Assembly (NCBI GenBank): GCA_004554775.1
Contig: SFKI01000017.1
Span: forward strand, 1 to 37,815
Length of the DNA: 37,815 bases
Reading direction: 5' to 3'
From: Subdoligranulum variabile
Lineage (GTDB): Bacteria; Bacillota; Clostridia; Oscillospirales; Ruminococcaceae
The notes beneath the pieces are model-generated. The model searched no databases and was not told the origin of the DNA. It saw nothing but the letters and a program-made list of their open reading frames with translations. Below are positions 29,596 through 37,815 of the stretch, in pieces (position 1 is the first letter of the stretch; every line of letters starts with the position of its first letter). The translations under genes were made by a program, and so were the position numbers.

Positions 29596-30600
29596 TTACA
29601 CCCTCCTTCCGTATTTCCCGGACACCCATCCGGTTCCGCCGCTCCACTCAATCCTCAGCCATCCGTTCTCTGCCGTCTCCCCGGCGTAGGGCCACGTGCT
29701 CCCCCGGGTCGCCACCCCCAGAATCACGCCGCTGGTGTTGGGCGCGTCCCGCACGTAGCACTGCCCGCCGTCGATCTCCACCATGTCCCCGGCCCTATTG
29801 GGATTCCTTGCGGCCTCCAGCGCCGCAGTCAACGCCTTGTGCGTTTTCGGGCCGTAGTCGCCATCGATTTGCAGGCCCGCCGCCCGCTGGAACGCCCGCA
29901 CGGCCATCTCGGTTGCATCTCCGTAGTCCCCGTCTGCGCCCCATTTGCCGCATTCGTACCCCAGTTCGATCAGCGCCTCCTGCAGGGCCCGCACGTCGTC
30001 GCCCTCCATGCCGTTTTTCAGTAGCCGGCTGCCCAGCACCAGCGTTTCCGAAGGCTTCTCGCCCGCCGAATCGTAGTCAAAGTATTTGGTCATCAGCCCC
30101 CAGCGGTTCCACGGGCGGGCGGACAGTTTGGTGGTTACAACGCCGTACATCACGCCCCGGGCCTCCACCACGTACCAGTCGCCCTCAGGATTTTTGGCAT
30201 TCACCGGCTCCACCAGAAATCCCACGTGGGTAATATACCCCGCCGAAGCGGAGTGGATAAACACCGCCGCGCCGGGCACCCGGTGCTTCGCCGGGATAGT
30301 CCCGTGGCCCTTGGGGCTGCACCAGCTGGCGTAATTGTTCCGCGCTCGGACGTTCACGCGCCCGAACTCCCCGCTGTCCGTCACATACCCGTCAGCCAGT
30401 CCCTGACAGTCCCACACGCGCTCTGCGTGCTGCCGCCAGTAGTTGGCCTTTTTCAGCTGCTCGCCCTTGTACTGTCCGCTGAAATACCACTCGTTCAGCT
30501 TCCGGGGGTTCTCCCCAATCGCGCACATGATATACCCATCCTTGGCCCGCGCCCGGGCCTTCAGATATTCCGCAAATTTTGCCGCGTCAAGTTTCGCCAT
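29596..30600 (-). CDS. Endolysin: NlpC/P60-like amidase/peptidase with PG-binding and SH3 domains
   Basis: The protein has 334 residues. The N-terminal catalytic domain has RVWDCQGLADGY (nucleophile Cys65) and YITHVGFLV (His125), as in NlpC/P60 or CHAP enzymes. From about residue 186, LKNGMEGDDVRALQEALIELGY begins a peptidoglycan-binding-1 domain. The C-terminus (YVRDAPNTSGVILGVATRGSTWPYAG) is an SH3-like wall-binding domain. It cuts host peptidoglycan at lysis. A GAAAGGAG site precedes the ATG. Confidence 0.94.
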   Translation of the reverse strand: MAKLDAAKFAEYLKARARAKDGYIMCAIGENPRKLNEWYFSGQYKGEQLKKANYWRQHAERVWDCQGLADGYVTDSGEFGRVNVRARNNYASWCSPKGHGTIPAKHRVPGAAVFIHSASAGYITHVGFLVEPVNAKNPEGDWYVVEARGVMYGVVTTKLSARPWNRWGLMTKYFDYDSAGEKPSETLVLGSRLLKNGMEGDDVRALQEALIELGYECGKWGADGDYGDATEMAVRAFQRAAGLQIDGDYGPKTHKALTAALEAARNPNRAGDMVEIDGGQCYVRDAPNTSGVILGVATRGSTWPYAGETAENGWLRIEWSGGTGWVSGKYGRRV

Positions 30601-30619
30601 TTTGATTTCTCCTTTCGTT

Positions 30620-30705
30620 TTACAGATTCAGCGCTTCGCGAATCGCTTCCAGGTCGTCCGTGGTCAACGCGGGATAGTCCGTTTTTTTGTGTAAATGTAT
30701 TGCAT
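30620..30705 (-). CDS. Tiny ORF needing a -1 shift at an A7 run
   Basis: ATG 30705 follows GGGAGG. The 0 frame gives only 13 residues (MQYIYTKKRTIPR). A run of seven A in ACA AAA AAA is an A-AAA-AAA heptamer. After a -1 slip the frame reads TDYPALTTDDLEAIREALNL and ends at TAA 30620. The shifted peptide (about 28 residues) has a normal acidic composition. Either programmed frameshifting, transcriptional slippage or a one-base deletion explains it. Confidence 0.45.
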
Positions 30706-30707
30706 AA

Positions 30708-31742
30708 TCAGCCTCCCGTCTGCGCAGTCCAGCGCACAATCCCATCATCGTCTACGGTACAGCCCAGCCGCAGGAGCGCCGCAAGCCGTTCAGCGTACGT
30801 CCACACCGCGCCTTTGCCGTCGCACATGGCGGCTTTGACGGCGTAGTCCAATGTTGTACCTCCAATGAACTGTGGGCCTCTAACGTTAATGGTCGATTGA
30901 GTGGATGCCGCGAGTATAATTTCCCCGGTATTTTTGTATATTCCGATTGGCCCTTGCCAAACGGTATGCTGAGGGGGATTAGTCACTCCTATTGAGTTAT
31001 CGCCTCTAATGCATATCACGTTAGGTACATTCGCCACACCACCATCCAACACGCTGGTGCCGCCTACTTGTACGTCCTTGACAGGCGAATATCCCAATGC
31101 CGCTTCGATATTCTCGGTAGTCACAGATGCGTCGCTGCCGGGATCGCCCTTCGGCCCAGGATCACCCTTCGGCCCAGGATCGCCCTTCGGCCCAGGATCA
31201 CCCTTCGGCCCAGGATCACCCTTCGGGCCAGGATCACCTTTTGCTCCGGGCAAACCGCGCGGAATCCCAAGTGTCAGCTTTCCGTCCGCGTAAGACGCAG
31301 TAGCTGCATCTCCCGGCTGAAGCGTTTCCGCCTGCGCCGTCATATTTTTTATCTCATTCGCGGCATTAATAACTTCGTCAACCCAAGGCTGAGCGCCTTC
31401 CGGCGGATCCATGGTGTTCGCAACAGTCGACGATTTTATACGCGTTCGCACAATCTGCGACAGTTTCCGCACGCCGTCCACCAGCCCCAGAATTTCTGCC
31501 GTTCCTCGTCCCGCGATTGCGGTATCCGCTCCGTTTACCGTCCAGACGATGCAGCTCCCCTCCATGTGCGTTGCCGCCGGATAGGCCGCACTCTCTCCCG
31601 GACGCGTCGCCATTATCACGGTCTCCATTCCGGGCCACTAGTTAAGCCACGACTGCACGTCTATCGATATTACCGTCACACCGTTTTCCGTTTGCCGCCC
31701 CAATAACAATTCATGCGGCAGGTTGTCGATTGCCAGCATCAT
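30708..31742 (-). CDS. Collagen-repeat tail fibre/baseplate protein with in-frame amber codon
   Basis: From ATG 31742 (site GGAAGGA) the frame reads MMLAIDNLPHELLLGRQTEN and, after residue 34, meets TAG (31640-31638). It then continues in the same frame as WPGMETVIMATRPGES. The following part has six GDPGPK-type collagen triplet units, an EALGYSP segment and a C-terminal domain, about 344 residues in all. Without read-through, a 306-residue protein could start at ATG 31628 or 31613. Related baseplate proteins have a continuous N-terminus across this point, so the stop looks secondary. Other genes here use TAG as a true stop. Confidence 0.75.
31140..31250. repeat. 18-bp tandem repeats coding GPKGDP
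   Basis: Six nearly identical 18-base units code for collagen-like Gly-X-Y triplets in the fibre gene. Repeat number can vary by recombination. Not CRISPR: there are no spacers. Confidence 0.9.
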
Positions 31743-31757
31743 ATCACCGTCCTTCCA

Positions 31758-34700
31758 TCACGTCGTCCATGTAATCGTCATCGGCGCAGCCGCCGCAAAC
31801 CTGGCATAGTTGGTGCTGTAGGTTTTTCCATGAAGCACCGTCGTGTCATCCGCGTACAGGATAATCCCCTTGTACGTGCCATTGCCCAATCCGGTCGCCA
31901 GCGCCGCAGGCAGCGCGAATTCAGCCGTCTGCCCACCATCGATGGTGCCCAGCACGTAGCCATCCGTGCTCAGCGCCGGGTTCCCGCTCTTTCCGGCGCT
32001 GGTAGTTCCGTACACCTTTACCTGCACCGCGCTGCCCTTCCCGTAATTTTTCAATCGGGTAAGTTTCAGGATCGCGGACTTCACCGTTCCGCTTACACCG
32101 CTGACAGCGTAGAAAATGCCGCCCTTGATCCGTCCATTGCTCTTGGTGTACCCCTGTCGGATGTCGCTGTCTCCGCTCCACCAGTAGGTGGTATACGTGC
32201 CCGTAGCCGATGGGTTAAACGTCGCGCTGCCAGTAGTGGGCGCAACCACTCCGCTGCCGTTGTCGATGGGAATCGTGGTCATATCAGCGAAATTCGAAAT
32301 GATATTAAAACCGCTCCAACCGCCGGAAGGCCGCGAAACGTTGCCCGTTATCCGTGTGCCGTAGCCCTCCAGATACAGGTTTGTACACGTGCCTTTCAGC
32401 GTATGAAAATCCACGTTAGTACCCCAGCCCGCGTAAATCCCTCGCGAACAATTGTACATTTCGCTATTATATAGCATCACCACCGACCCGCGATCTACGT
32501 AAAATGCCGACGTAGCTGTGCTGTAGCCCTCCACCCGGCACCCTGAAAATCGTACCCACATGGTCGTCCACACTTCAATCGCCGCCCGGTTGCCATTGCA
32601 GTACACCCCCAGATTCTCCACATTGATGCGGCTCAGGTGGCAGGTGTCGATGCTCAGCGATCCGTATACCTTGTTGCCCCCGCCCTCAATCAGCAGTGCA
32701 GCCGCCCCGCCGAACACGCCGTGCAGCGACAGGTTCTCGTACGTATCCGTCTGGACGGTGACATTCACGGTGTACGGTAAAAACCGGTCGTTAATCCGGT
32801 CAAAAACCTCCTGAATGCTGCGGGCGTAACCGCCAGATTCCACCTGTGCACTGGTGGCGCCGCTGTTGACGATGATCTGCCCTGGCCCGTCATAGCGCAT
32901 GGCCACGTTGGGTGCACTCAGGTTCGCCGCCCGTACTCCCGTTGCGTCAATCGTAAGCAGTTCGTCATCGCTGCCCGCTTCATCGGTAATCGATACCGAG
33001 AATTTGCTGGTGGAAATGTCCACATCGCCGGAATTCACCCGGAATGTGCCGCCGGATTTCACATCGATCTTCTCGGGCCTGATCTCAATATAGCTGGAGG
33101 TAAATCCCTTTTCGTTGACGGTGTTTTCCACCATCAGCTTCAGGTAACTGTTGCTGCTGATGTCCATGGCGTTGATGGCGTTGATGGTTGCTTCATCCGC
33201 AAACAGCCCCGCCACGTCGATGTTCCCGGCGGTGATGCTCCCGGCCAGTATCTCGTTGCCGGTGATGCTTTCCGCCGCGATCTGCGCCGCCGTGATAGAC
33301 TTGGCCACAATCACTGTGCCGTTGATCTGGTTCTGATATTTTTCGTCAGTCAGTTCCTCGGCGGTCAGTCCGCTGGCCGTGGCATTGATGTTGTAGATCA
33401 GCCCGTCCTCGCCCACCAGAATCAGCCGCTTCACGCTGAGGGTTCCGGCGGTAATCACGTCCGCGCTCAGCTCCACAATCTTGGCCGTGGTGATGCTGCC
33501 GTCCGCAATCTGGGCGGTGCCCACCACGCCGTCGGCCAGTATGCCGCTTTCGGCGGTGATGGTCTTCGCCTGCATCCGGTCTGCGGTGATGCTGCCGGCT
33601 TCGATCTTCTCCGCCGTCACCGCGCCAGCGGCCAATTTGTCCGTGTCCACCGCTCCGGCGGCGATCTTGTCGGCTTCAATGGCCCCGGCCGCAACTTTCT
33701 CCGCCGTCACTGCCCCCGCGGCGATCTTGTCGGCCGTCACCGCCTCGGCGGCGATCTTGTCGGCTTCGATGGCTCCGGCGGCGACTTTCTCCGCCGTCAC
33801 CGCCCCGGCCGCGATCTTGTCCGCCGCTACTGCCCCGGCCTGGATCATGTCTGCCCGGATGCTGTCTGCGGATATGTGCCGGGCCTCGATCACCTGCCGC
33901 CCCAGTAGGTTGCCGGTGATGCTCCCCGGGATGATCCGCGTTCCACCCACGCTGCCGGCCGCAATGTCCAGTCCGTACACGCTGGCCTCCACCTGGTTGA
34001 TTTCGCCCAGCTGCGTCTTTTCGTACTGCCTCGCCAGTGCGTCCCAGGTGTATCCCGTCATCCGCACCGTGGCCAGTATTCCCATTTCCCTGTCGATCAC
34101 GTCCGTCTGGTCGTACAGATGCAATTTCTCCCGGTTGGCCACCTCCGTGTATTCCTCGGCGATTTCCAGCCGTACAAATTCCACGTCCGCGTCCACCGCC
34201 GGCAGATCCACGCCGTTCTCGTTGTAGTCCGCCTGGGCTTTTTCTTTCAGTTTTGCTTTCGCCTGGGCCTCGTTTTTGATTCCGTCGCTGCCGATTTTTA
34301 CGTCGTACTGGATCCTCCGGGCATGGATCACCGGATACTCCCCCGCATGGGTGGAATCCACCGGATCGCCGGTCAGCGGATCCCCGCTCTTGGTCTTCCC
34401 CTCGGGGATGATCCGGCTTACCACGTCGCTCACGTCTGTGGTCAGCTGCGCCTTCACCAGATTTTTGCCGTACCGGATCGCTGCCCCCGGCTTCCGCTGG
34501 GCGTCTCCCGGCAGGATCCAGATGTCGTAATTGTCCCGTACCACCCGGGCGTCCAGCTGCGGCACAATGCCGTCCTCGCCGCCCAGCAGGCAGTCCATCA
34601 CGTTCCGGCCGCCGTAGTCGCCCGTAATTGCCGTGGTGATGTCGCAGTGCACCGTAAATCCTGCATCATGGTCGGCCTTGGCCATGATCTGGGCCACCAC

Positions 34701-35348
34701 GGTGTTGGCCGGCACCCCATCGGGGGCGTAATCGCCCACCACCACCGCGCCCAACAGATCATACGTAATGTGCCGTGCTTCTGCCGCGGCCACCCGGTCC
34801 GCGCTGGATGGCGTGACCTTGTAGATCCTAAATAGCTGATCCCGGGCCTGTTCCGGCGTCACCACGTCCCCCGGGTTGTCCCCGGATACGCTCTCCGTTC
34901 GGCTTTCCACGTATGTCAGATACGCCCGCCACATCCAGCCTTCCGCGCCGCCGTCCAGCACGATCACGTGCCCCCAACTTCCGTCGGTTTCCAGCAGTGC
35001 CACCTGGGTGCCCGGCTTGTATTTGCTGATCACCCCCGCGCTCATGCTGGCGCTTTTCCGCAGCCGCAACCGCTGGCCGCTGGGTGTGACCACCTTGTAG
35101 ATTTCTCGGGTCACCGTCCCCGTTCCAGCGCTCTCCTGTACCAACGGGGATTCCCGCACCGGGGCCGGGGCTTTGATAATCCGCCACGGCTGTAACAGCT
35201 TCTGCCGCCGGGCGCTGTCCGCCGGCTGCTCAATGTGCAGCTCGTATTCCCCGGCGTCTTCTTCGGTGATTGTGCATGTGCTGGGGTCCAGTGCCCCCAG
35301 CCCCAGCCCGCTGAAATCCGTCGCCGCGCCGTCGTGTATCGTTATCAT
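31758..35348 (-). CDS. Tail-associated protein Tal with SH3 and decapeptide repeats
   Basis: The 1196-residue protein begins MITIHDGAATDFSGLGLGALDP. The first 400 residues are the Siphovirus Tal/prophage endopeptidase-tail hub, with an SH3-like insert (RLRLRKSASMSAGVISKYKPGTQVALL). The centre has about nine decapeptide repeats of the type TADKIAAGAV, then long beta-helix-like parts (NSGDVDISTS..., VYGSLSIDTCHLSRINVENLGVY). The C-terminus resembles receptor-binding or fibre tips. ATG 35348 has GGAGGG and overlaps the Dit stop. It forms the tail tip and probably recognises the host. Confidence 0.88.
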   Translation of the reverse strand: MITIHDGAATDFSGLGLGALDPSTCTITEEDAGEYELHIEQPADSARRQKLLQPWRIIKAPAPVRESPLVQESAGTGTVTREIYKVVTPSGQRLRLRKSASMSAGVISKYKPGTQVALLETDGSWGHVIVLDGGAEGWMWRAYLTYVESRTESVSGDNPGDVVTPEQARDQLFRIYKVTPSSADRVAAAEARHITYDLLGAVVVGDYAPDGVPANTVVAQIMAKADHDAGFTVHCDITTAITGDYGGRNVMDCLLGGEDGIVPQLDARVVRDNYDIWILPGDAQRKPGAAIRYGKNLVKAQLTTDVSDVVSRIIPEGKTKSGDPLTGDPVDSTHAGEYPVIHARRIQYDVKIGSDGIKNEAQAKAKLKEKAQADYNENGVDLPAVDADVEFVRLEIAEEYTEVANREKLHLYDQTDVIDREMGILATVRMTGYTWDALARQYEKTQLGEINQVEASVYGLDIAAGSVGGTRIIPGSITGNLLGRQVIEARHISADSIRADMIQAGAVAADKIAAGAVTAEKVAAGAIEADKIAAEAVTADKIAAGAVTAEKVAAGAIEADKIAAGAVDTDKLAAGAVTAEKIEAGSITADRMQAKTITAESGILADGVVGTAQIADGSITTAKIVELSADVITAGTLSVKRLILVGEDGLIYNINATASGLTAEELTDEKYQNQINGTVIVAKSITAAQIAAESITGNEILAGSITAGNIDVAGLFADEATINAINAMDISSNSYLKLMVENTVNEKGFTSSYIEIRPEKIDVKSGGTFRVNSGDVDISTSKFSVSITDEAGSDDELLTIDATGVRAANLSAPNVAMRYDGPGQIIVNSGATSAQVESGGYARSIQEVFDRINDRFLPYTVNVTVQTDTYENLSLHGVFGGAAALLIEGGGNKVYGSLSIDTCHLSRINVENLGVYCNGNRAAIEVWTTMWVRFSGCRVEGYSTATSAFYVDRGSVVMLYNSEMYNCSRGIYAGWGTNVDFHTLKGTCTNLYLEGYGTRITGNVSRPSGGWSGFNIISNFADMTTIPIDNGSGVVAPTTGSATFNPSATGTYTTYWWSGDSDIRQGYTKSNGRIKGGIFYAVSGVSGTVKSAILKLTRLKNYGKGSAVQVKVYGTTSAGKSGNPALSTDGYVLGTIDGGQTAEFALPAALATGLGNGTYKGIILYADDTTVLHGKTYSTNYARFAAAAPMTITWTT
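33570..33840. repeat. 30-bp tandem repeats coding decapeptides
   Basis: About nine degenerate 30-base units encode xADKIAAGAV-like decapeptides in Tal. The region is a candidate for expansion or contraction that changes the tail-fibre length. Confidence 0.88.
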
Positions 35349-36043
35349 AGATCCCTCCACCGGGGCGTGATCTTAACCCCCGATATGTTCCCCGTCCAGC
35401 TGATGTTGTTGTTTCCCGGTGCCAAAAATGGGAAATCCTCCATGCTCACCCCGGAATACATTGACGTTATCCCGTCCATGGCGTACACATCCATGGCGTC
35501 CGTGTCCACGATGCATCCGCCCGTCAGCCCCTCCAGGTCGATGCTGTAGGCCGTGCCGATGTACAGCGTCCCGGTCCCCGTGCAGGTGATGGCGATCCTC
35601 GGCGCACTTTTCGCGGTCCCCGGGTTGGCTACAACTCCCCCCGTCGTCATCGTAATGTCCGCCGCCTCCGGGATCCGGTATCGATACGGTTTCAGCCGCA
35701 CCGGCACCGTGATCTCCCGGGCCGCCAGATTGCGTATCAGCCTGTCCGCCTCCGCGCCGCCCGGGAAGTACGCCCGGTATTCATGCCCCGCGTCCGTGCT
35801 GATGATCAGTTTCCCGCTGCCCGTCAGATAGGCCATGGCCTGGGGCAGCTTGGCCACGTCCCGGATGTAGCATTTCAGCTCGGTTTTTACGTCCTTCAGT
35901 CCGCCCTTGTCGATTATCACTTCCCCGGCACGGCCCGGCACCGTGATGGTGTCCACCTGCCGCTCCGGCTGGGTGATGGTGGGTTCCTCCGCCAGATACA
36001 GCCCCAGCGTCGCGGAGTTTACCCCGTTATAGATCATGTGCAT
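35345..36043 (-). CDS. Distal tail protein (Dit)
   Basis: The 232-residue protein begins MHMIYNGVNSATLGLYLAEEPTITQPERQVDTITVPGRAGEV, which is the typical Dit opening (sipho_tail family). The C-terminus NNISWTGNISGVKITPRWRDL is the galectin-like end. Dit hexamers join the tail tube to Tal. It sits five bases after the tape measure stop and overlaps Tal by four. Confidence 0.93.
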   Translation of the reverse strand: MHMIYNGVNSATLGLYLAEEPTITQPERQVDTITVPGRAGEVIIDKGGLKDVKTELKCYIRDVAKLPQAMAYLTGSGKLIISTDAGHEYRAYFPGGAEADRLIRNLAAREITVPVRLKPYRYRIPEAADITMTTGGVVANPGTAKSAPRIAITCTGTGTLYIGTAYSIDLEGLTGGCIVDTDAMDVYAMDGITSMYSGVSMEDFPFLAPGNNNISWTGNISGVKITPRWRDL

Positions 36044-36047
36044 TTGT

Positions 36048-37815
36048 TCACCCCACCTGGCCCCGTCCGTATGCCCGCCGTTTGTTCAGCCGCGCGATGT
36101 TCTTGGCGATCCGCCGGGTGTCTTCCTCTTCCCGCACGTATACGTCCCCAAATGTGTAATTGTTGGTGTTTCCGCTTCCGGTGCCCCCTTGCGTGCTCCG
36201 CGCAAACGTCATGCTGCGATACGCCCGGGCCTCCAGCGCCGTCAGCACCATTTCTCCCCGGTGCAGCATGGCCGGGTAGTCGTCGTATGGCACGTATTCC
36301 AGGCCCGCCGCATGGGGCGTGTACGTCCGCCCTTTGTTGCCCACGCCGGCGCTTCCCACGCCCGCGCCGCTGAAATCCAGCAGCCGGCGCACCGTAACGC
36401 TCCGCCCCGTCAGGGTGGGCAGCAGCGCGTCAATGCCGCTGATCGCCCCCTGCATCGTTGCATAGGAACCTGAGTAGGCTTCCGGCGCCTGGTTCATGTT
36501 CTCCACCAATTCGTCCATGCTGCCCAGGATTTCGTCCACATGGGCGTCCATGTCCATTTCCGCTTGGGCCAGTTCCAGGGCAAATTCGTCTTTGCGGGCC
36601 TGTACCTCTTCATATTTTGCTTGCAATTCCAGCGCCGCATCCTCGCCGCCGGCCACCAGCCCCTCCAATATAGCGTAGCTGGTCTCGCTGCCGTCGCTTA
36701 GCATGGCCAGCAGATCGCCTCCAATACCCATTTCCTGCACCTGGTCCAGCATCTCCGCGTATCTGTCCATGTAGTCCAGCTGGCTTTGCAGCCCAGTGTC
36801 CATCTCTTTCACGGTCGTGGCCTTCGGGGGTTCGATTTTTGCAAATCCATTCATCATTTTGTTGATGGATTCCATTTTCCCCTCGGCCAGCACCAGCATG
36901 TTGTCCTGCAATTCCTGCATGTATTGCAGATTTTTCTGGGCCTTATCATTGGCGGCCTGCTCCACGTCGCTCAGTTCCACCTCGGCCTCGGTCACCACGC
37001 CCAATGCCTCGCCCCGGTTTTTCAGCGCCTCCGTGTATTCGTCCGCAATGCCGGCGTTTTCCCGCAGCCATGCGCCCTCCTCGGATAGCTTTACGGTCTC
37101 TTCTTCCAGCATTTGCAGCGCGTCCGAGTGAGCCGCATATTCCGCGTCCCTGCGCCTCCGGGCCGCCGCCTCCAGCTGCTGCCGTCCGGCCGCTCCCGGG
37201 TCGTCAATGCCCATGTCCGCCAGTTCCGCCGCGTAGTCCTGCCGATCCGCATCCGTTATCTGGTAATCCCATCCCGAGAAGCGGTCCAGGTCTTCCAACG
37301 CATCCCGGTAACCCGCCGTTTCCACCCGCAGCGCCGCGATGGCCGCCGCACGGTTTTCGTAATCCTCCTGTGTCCGGCTGTATACGCTCCATTTGGCGTC
37401 CAGCTCCGTCAGCTCATTTTCCGCAAGCGCCGTGTCCCAGGTTTCCGCCGCCAGATCCCGCAGCGCCGCCGTCCGCTCCTCAATGGTGGCGTTTTCACCC
37501 AGGGCGTCCAGCGTCCGCTGCGCCCCGGGCAGCAGCTCGTCGATAATGGCCACGCTGCTGTCGTATGCCGCCCCGTCCAGGTTTTCCAGGGAGTCGATGT
37601 AGTACAGCGCCGTCTCATATGCGTTTTGGGCCGTCTTCCGGCCTATTTCGGACGCTTCGTCCGCGTTGCCCCACAGGGTGGTGTAATCGTACCGGTCGCC
37701 TTCAAAAATTTCCCGCGCCCATTGCATCAGGTCACCGGTGGCGCCCACGCCCCACATCACCGCGTCACTTAGATTGTCGCCCAGCGCAATCTTCTGGTTC
37801 TCAATCTCGTTTTTC
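36048..37815 (-). CDS. Tail tape measure protein, C-terminal part
   Basis: This is the continuation of the gene that starts at 1157, through the circular join. This part contains long coiled-coil helices (DLAAETWDTALAENELTELDAK, EEVQARKDEFALELAQAEMDMD) and ends with a Gly/Asn-rich turn region and GRGQVG before TGA 36048. The combined product of about 941 residues is short for the family. With the usual rule of about 1.5 angstrom per residue, this suggests a tail near 140 nm. Confidence 0.92.
   Translation of the reverse strand, partial: KNEIENQKIALGDNLSDAVMWGVGATGDLMQWAREIFEGDRYDYTTLWGNADEASEIGRKTAQNAYETALYYIDSLENLDGAAYDSSVAIIDELLPGAQRTLDALGENATIEERTAALRDLAAETWDTALAENELTELDAKWSVYSRTQEDYENRAAAIAALRVETAGYRDALEDLDRFSGWDYQITDADRQDYAAELADMGIDDPGAAGRQQLEAAARRRRDAEYAAHSDALQMLEEETVKLSEEGAWLRENAGIADEYTEALKNRGEALGVVTEAEVELSDVEQAANDKAQKNLQYMQELQDNMLVLAEGKMESINKMMNGFAKIEPPKATTVKEMDTGLQSQLDYMDRYAEMLDQVQEMGIGGDLLAMLSDGSETSYAILEGLVAGGEDAALELQAKYEEVQARKDEFALELAQAEMDMDAHVDEILGSMDELVENMNQAPEAYSGSYATMQGAISGIDALLPTLTGRSVTVRRLLDFSGAGVGSAGVGNKGRTYTPHAAGLEYVPYDDYPAMLHRGEMVLTALEARAYRSMTFARSTQGGTGSGNTNNYTFGDVYVREEEDTRRIAKNIARLNKRRAYGRGQVG
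37717..37815. repeat. Terminal direct repeat, right copy
   Basis: Identical to 1-99 (see the left copy). It marks a circular assembly. Confidence 0.95.

Noticed and set aside
31140..31250. Regular 18-bp repeats considered as a CRISPR array
   Set aside because: They code for collagen Gly-X-Y triplets and have no spacers.
33570..33840. Regular 30-bp repeats considered as a CRISPR array
   Set aside because: Units are contiguous and encode decapeptides in Tal; no spacers.

Overview
The window is a complete, circularly permuted genome of a tailed phage (siphovirus morphotype). The first 99 bases recur exactly at the end (1-99 = 37717-37815), so the unique circle is 37,716 bp, and the tape-measure gene runs across the join. 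Strong AGGAGG-type ribosome sites, a TcdE-type holin, the gene families present and the rather high GC content point to a host among gut Clostridia/Firmicutes. The host assignment is inference. Practically every protein gene lies on the minus strand, so genes are read here from high to low coordinates. I found no integrase and no tRNA.

Early region (27914 down to 15433): a perfect-consensus minus-strand promoter at 27953-27981 starts the early operon. It begins with small proteins preceded by GC-rich hairpins and two XRE-type repressors, followed by a recombination/replication block: an annealing-like protein, Gp157, a NinB-like protein, SSB, a replisome organizer with a candidate internal origin, a DnaC-type loader and RusA. 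ThyX, a MazG-like enzyme and a run of small cysteine-rich proteins come next.

The most notable block is 15443-12052. Five overlapping genes match the core of a type IV-B CRISPR-Cas system: Csf1, a probable Cas11, Csf2/Cas7, Csf3/Cas5 and the CysH-like partner. No Cas6, Cas1/2, DinG or CRISPR array is present. About 13 kb away, on the plus strand, one CRISPR-repeat-like element (28054-28084) sits directly behind a perfect consensus promoter (28022-28050) and is followed by a strong hairpin. It could be a solitary-repeat RNA, acting either as an RNA anti-CRISPR or as a guide for the phage's own complex.

Late region: a RinA-like regulator and a sigma-region-4-like regulator lead into HNH, small and large terminase, HK97-type portal, ClpP-like protease, capsid, a probable decoration protein, connectors, major tail protein, a DNA-methyltransferase-like gene, tail chaperones joined by a -1 frameshift, tape measure, Dit, a long Tal, a collagen-repeat fibre interrupted by an in-frame amber codon, a tiny frameshifted ORF, endolysin and holin. 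An HTH protein and an unknown protein close the late operon, each followed by a terminator.
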